From a virus: DNA of 24,189 bases. This document shows, piece after piece, positions 22,423 through 24,189 of this stretch. The position numbers were made by a program, and so were the translations under genes. Each line of letters opens with the position of its first letter. The stretch's first letter is position 1. Below the pieces are notes generated by a model. The model was not told the DNA's origin and ran no database searches. It saw only the letters and a program-made list of their open reading frames with translations. The DNA is taken from positions 1-24,189 of IMG/VR virus record IMGVR_UViG_3300031951_001176. One strand, given 5' to 3'.

Positions 22423-23145
22423 TTAAATATGTTCCTCTGTAAATGGATTTTGTGCTGTCCAATCAACAAATAGATCAGACTCTTCTTGAATTTGGTCATT
22501 ATCAGAAGCAACAATAAGATCAGTAATAGAAGAATTTTCAAGGATTAGATAATCACCTTCTTCATCAAGTAGATAATCCCCGTCTTGATCTTTAATTCCC
22601 CAGTTAAGAATGTCTGTGCTAAACTTGGTCTGAATAGAATCTATTTCTTCAATACCAGTACTAAACTTTTCACCGGCATATTCAAATACTTCTGTTGTTA
22701 CTGACCATGTTTGTAGAGCGCCTAATTGATAGAACATTTCATACTTGTCAACAAAACGAATAACAAACAATCTCTGGTTTAATGGAAAATAAATCAAGTC
22801 GCCTTCATTAGGTCTGACTTGTGTTGTTATTGTTCCAATTTCTTCTGAGAATATTCTTCGTGCTATTGAAAAGATAACTTGATTTCTGATTTCAATACCA
22901 AATTTTGACAAGAATTCACCATCTCCAGTGAATCCATCAATTGATTTAATATACATTTCAATAGGAATAGCTTGTTCATATGATGAAACATCATCAGCAC
23001 CATAAACTGAATCATAGTTGTTTAGTTTGCGTGGAATATAGTATACATCATGGCCATAAATTTTTATTGACTCAATAACTAGATTTTCGAGTAGTAACTG
23101 TTCCTGTGAAGCTTGGAAGTTATTAAAGAAAAAATTCGTAGCCAT
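22423..23145 (-). CDS. 14: gp14 neck protein
   Basis: This 240-aa head-completion neck protein (T4: 256) joins the portal to the tail with gp13. Shared features are LVIESIKIYGHDVYYIPR (22-39), FLSKFGIEIRNQVIFSI, GDLIYFPLNQRLFVIRFVDKYEMFYQLGA (within 115-143) and the C-terminal NPFTEEHI, similar in place to the acidic end of T4 gp14. A short tandem repeat, DGDYLLDE and EGDYLILE (188-203), is extra to T4. It starts 7 bases after gp13, and its stop touches the TTG start of gp15. Confidence 0.93.
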   Translation of the reverse strand: MATNFFFNNFQASQEQLLLENLVIESIKIYGHDVYYIPRKLNNYDSVYGADDVSSYEQAIPIEMYIKSIDGFTGDGEFLSKFGIEIRNQVIFSIARRIFSEEIGTITTQVRPNEGDLIYFPLNQRLFVIRFVDKYEMFYQLGALQTWSVTTEVFEYAGEKFSTGIEEIDSIQTKFSTDILNWGIKDQDGDYLLDEEGDYLILENSSITDLIVASDNDQIQEESDLFVDWTAQNPFTEEHI

Positions 23146-23152
23146 AGGACTT

Positions 23153-23893
23153 TTATCCTATCATATCTGTGGCTGGCAAACTGTAAGTGTAGATCATTTC
23201 TTTCTCTAATACATCTCTTTCTTGAGTTGCTTCATCATAAATCTTCTGACCATTAAACTCCAGCCCACCAGGAAGTTTCATTCCTTGGAACTTCTTCATA
23301 TTCTGACCCCACTGTTGTTTAATCAAACAAGTGGCATATCTTAACAACCAACGATCAGCCCAAGCATTAGTATATGTATCAGGATCAACAACCTGATATG
23401 CTTCAACGACTAGATAATTATCAGTAGCAATTTGATCCCAAGACATGTCTATGTAGAGTTTATTCATATGACGATTATATCTTATTGGTTGTTTACCAAC
23501 AAGCATCTGTTCAAGAAATTGAATATGTGACATAGCCATATAATATGGAACCATTGACACAGATGTAAGGGTATAGAGATCATTAAGAGCGATCTGATAT
23601 CTAATATTAAACAGATTATTAAGTCCAAGTGCCGAACCTAGATCAAAAATATTTACAACACCAATAATATTTTCTGGAATGGTGATATATTTGTTATCTA
23701 TGTCTTGCTGTGTTATTATGTGTTTATAATATGTTTTCTCAGAACCGTCAAAATGATAATCCCAATAATATCTTAATGCTTCATCAATACGATCAGAAAC
23801 CTGATCGTCGTCAACGTTAATTTCGATGACTGGTTTGCCTAAACGTCTTAGACAATTTTCAGTAAATTCTGATCTTGATGTTGGAACTGCCAT
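23153..23893 (-). CDS. 13: gp13 neck protein
   Basis: This 246-aa head-completion protein (T4: 309 aa) binds the portal after packaging. The N-terminus FTENCLRRLGKPVIEINVDDDQVSDRIDEALRYYWDYHFDG (within 10-50) is the family hallmark, followed by TYYKHIITQQDID and an ENIIGVVNIF segment. The C-terminus is shorter than in T4. It heads the visible structural operon, with two tandem late boxes just upstream, and no strong ribosome site other than AAGG about 10 bases before the ATG. The gene 13-14-15 order is as in T4. Confidence 0.92.
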   Translation of the reverse strand: MAVPTSRSEFTENCLRRLGKPVIEINVDDDQVSDRIDEALRYYWDYHFDGSEKTYYKHIITQQDIDNKYITIPENIIGVVNIFDLGSALGLNNLFNIRYQIALNDLYTLTSVSMVPYYMAMSHIQFLEQMLVGKQPIRYNRHMNKLYIDMSWDQIATDNYLVVEAYQVVDPDTYTNAWADRWLLRYATCLIKQQWGQNMKKFQGMKLPGGLEFNGQKIYDEATQERDVLEKEMIYTYSLPATDMIG

Positions 23894-23916
23894 TTGCTAG
23901 CCTTAAACGTTTCAGG

Positions 23917-23924
23917 TATTTATA
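23917..23924 (-). promoter_or_regulatory. Late promoter of gp13 (proximal)
   Basis: A perfect TATAAATA octamer (23924-23917, minus strand) followed by CC lies 24 bases before the gp13 ATG. It is one of two late boxes spaced 12 bases apart. Confidence 0.82.
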
Positions 23925-23928
23925 TTAT

Positions 23929-23936
23929 TATTTATA
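23929..23936 (-). promoter_or_regulatory. Late promoter of gp13 (distal)
   Basis: A second perfect TATAAATA octamer (23936-23929, minus strand) overlaps the stop codon of the preceding gene. Either this or the proximal box may be the active one. Confidence 0.6.
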
Positions 23937-24189
23937 GATTAGATGCATCTCTAAAAAATTGATCAATCTGAAAAGTAGTTTTACCAAAAGAATTTCCTAT
24001 TATTTCAGATAAAGGATTGTTTCTATCAAAATAAATTGCTGACACTAATTTCATTTCTGCATCAAATTTTTGATCTGGATCTGATATGTTATTTAAAATA
24101 CTTTGAATATTAGATGGTATTACTTTATTAACAAGGGCGTCTTTTACTTCTTGTTTTGTTAATATTCCTTCTTTTTCAGCTTGCATATA
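23932..24189 (-). CDS. C-terminal part of an unknown protein upstream of gp13 (partial)
   Basis: The frame is open to the window edge, so the Met at 24186 may be internal. The visible 84 codons are helical and charged (EKEGILTKQEVKDALVNK, IQSILNNISDPDQKFDAEMK) and end QFFRDASNL. I do not recognise it and T4 gives no clear counterpart at this position. Its stop codon overlaps the distal late box of gp13. Confidence 0.6.
   Translation of the reverse strand, partial: YMQAEKEGILTKQEVKDALVNKVIPSNIQSILNNISDPDQKFDAEMKLVSAIYFDRNNPLSEIIGNSFGKTTFQIDQFFRDASNL

Noticed and set aside
1-24189. tRNA genes, CRISPR arrays, insertion sequences, integrase or attachment sites
   Set aside because: No cloverleaf-like intergenic space, no spaced direct repeats and no transposase or integrase motifs were seen. 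Gaps between genes are nearly all under 80 bases.

Overview
The window is a 24.2 kb piece of an AT-rich genome of a contractile-tailed phage of the T4 superfamily. Every gene I accept lies on the minus strand, so the window reads from its right end to its left end. The evidence is a nearly complete, collinear T4 morphogenesis block with protein signatures that align by eye to T4 gp13-gp23. It is followed by the T4 recombination and late-transcription genes uvsY, uvsW, 55, 47 and 46. The order 13-14-15-16-17-18-19-20-67-(68 position)-21-22-23-tube-like-uvsY-uvsW-55-47-46-def resembles T4-like phages of cyanobacteria and other marine bacteria more than coliphage T4. The 2OG-Fe(II) oxygenase, peptide deformylase and MazG-like genes also fit that group. 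No photosynthesis gene is present and the host cannot be named from this sequence.

Layout in the direction of transcription: (i) 24186-21132, the C-terminal end of an unknown protein, neck proteins gp13 and gp14, tail terminator gp15 and small terminase gp16. (ii) 21139-16137, large terminase gp17, an enlarged tail sheath gp18 and tail tube gp19. (iii) 16076-9551, portal gp20, core protein gp67, a Lys-rich 301-aa protein in the gene 68 position, an 80-aa beta-rich protein, prohead protease gp21, scaffold gp22 and major capsid gp23, closed by a strong intrinsic terminator. (iv) 9462-8941, a tail-tube-fold protein. (v) 8884-3457, UvsY, UvsW, late sigma gp55, a 62-aa protein, and the gp47/gp46 (Mre11/Rad50-like) nuclease. 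(vi) 3453-1, a tightly overlapping accessory operon: peptide deformylase, two tiny ORFs (32 aa and a 44-aa single-pass membrane protein), a 178-aa conserved viral protein, a 2OG-Fe(II) oxygenase, a MazG-like pyrophosphohydrolase, a DUF3310-like protein, a glycosyltransferase-like protein and the first codons of another gene. No stretch over 300 bases lacks a gene.

Regulation can be read directly. Perfect T4 late boxes (TATAAATA) precede gp13 (twice), gp18, gp22, gp23 and the tube-like gene. One-mismatch boxes precede gp19 and gp20. gp55, the sigma-like factor expected to read these boxes, is encoded in the window. uvsY has a consensus sigma-70 promoter with an extended -10 (TTGACA-N17-TATAAT, TGA just upstream). 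A second promoter of the same design (TTGACA-N16-TATAAT with TGG) lies between gp55 and uvsW but points the other way, antisense to uvsW. That is the most unexpected signal here. Other points of interest are TTG starts for gp15 and gp20, a hairpin in the gp20 leader, a GTG start for the deformylase, an acidic/basic N-terminal extension on gp22, Ser/Thr/Asn-rich insertions in gp18, and a Cys/His cluster plus prohead-protease sites in the 301-aa protein.
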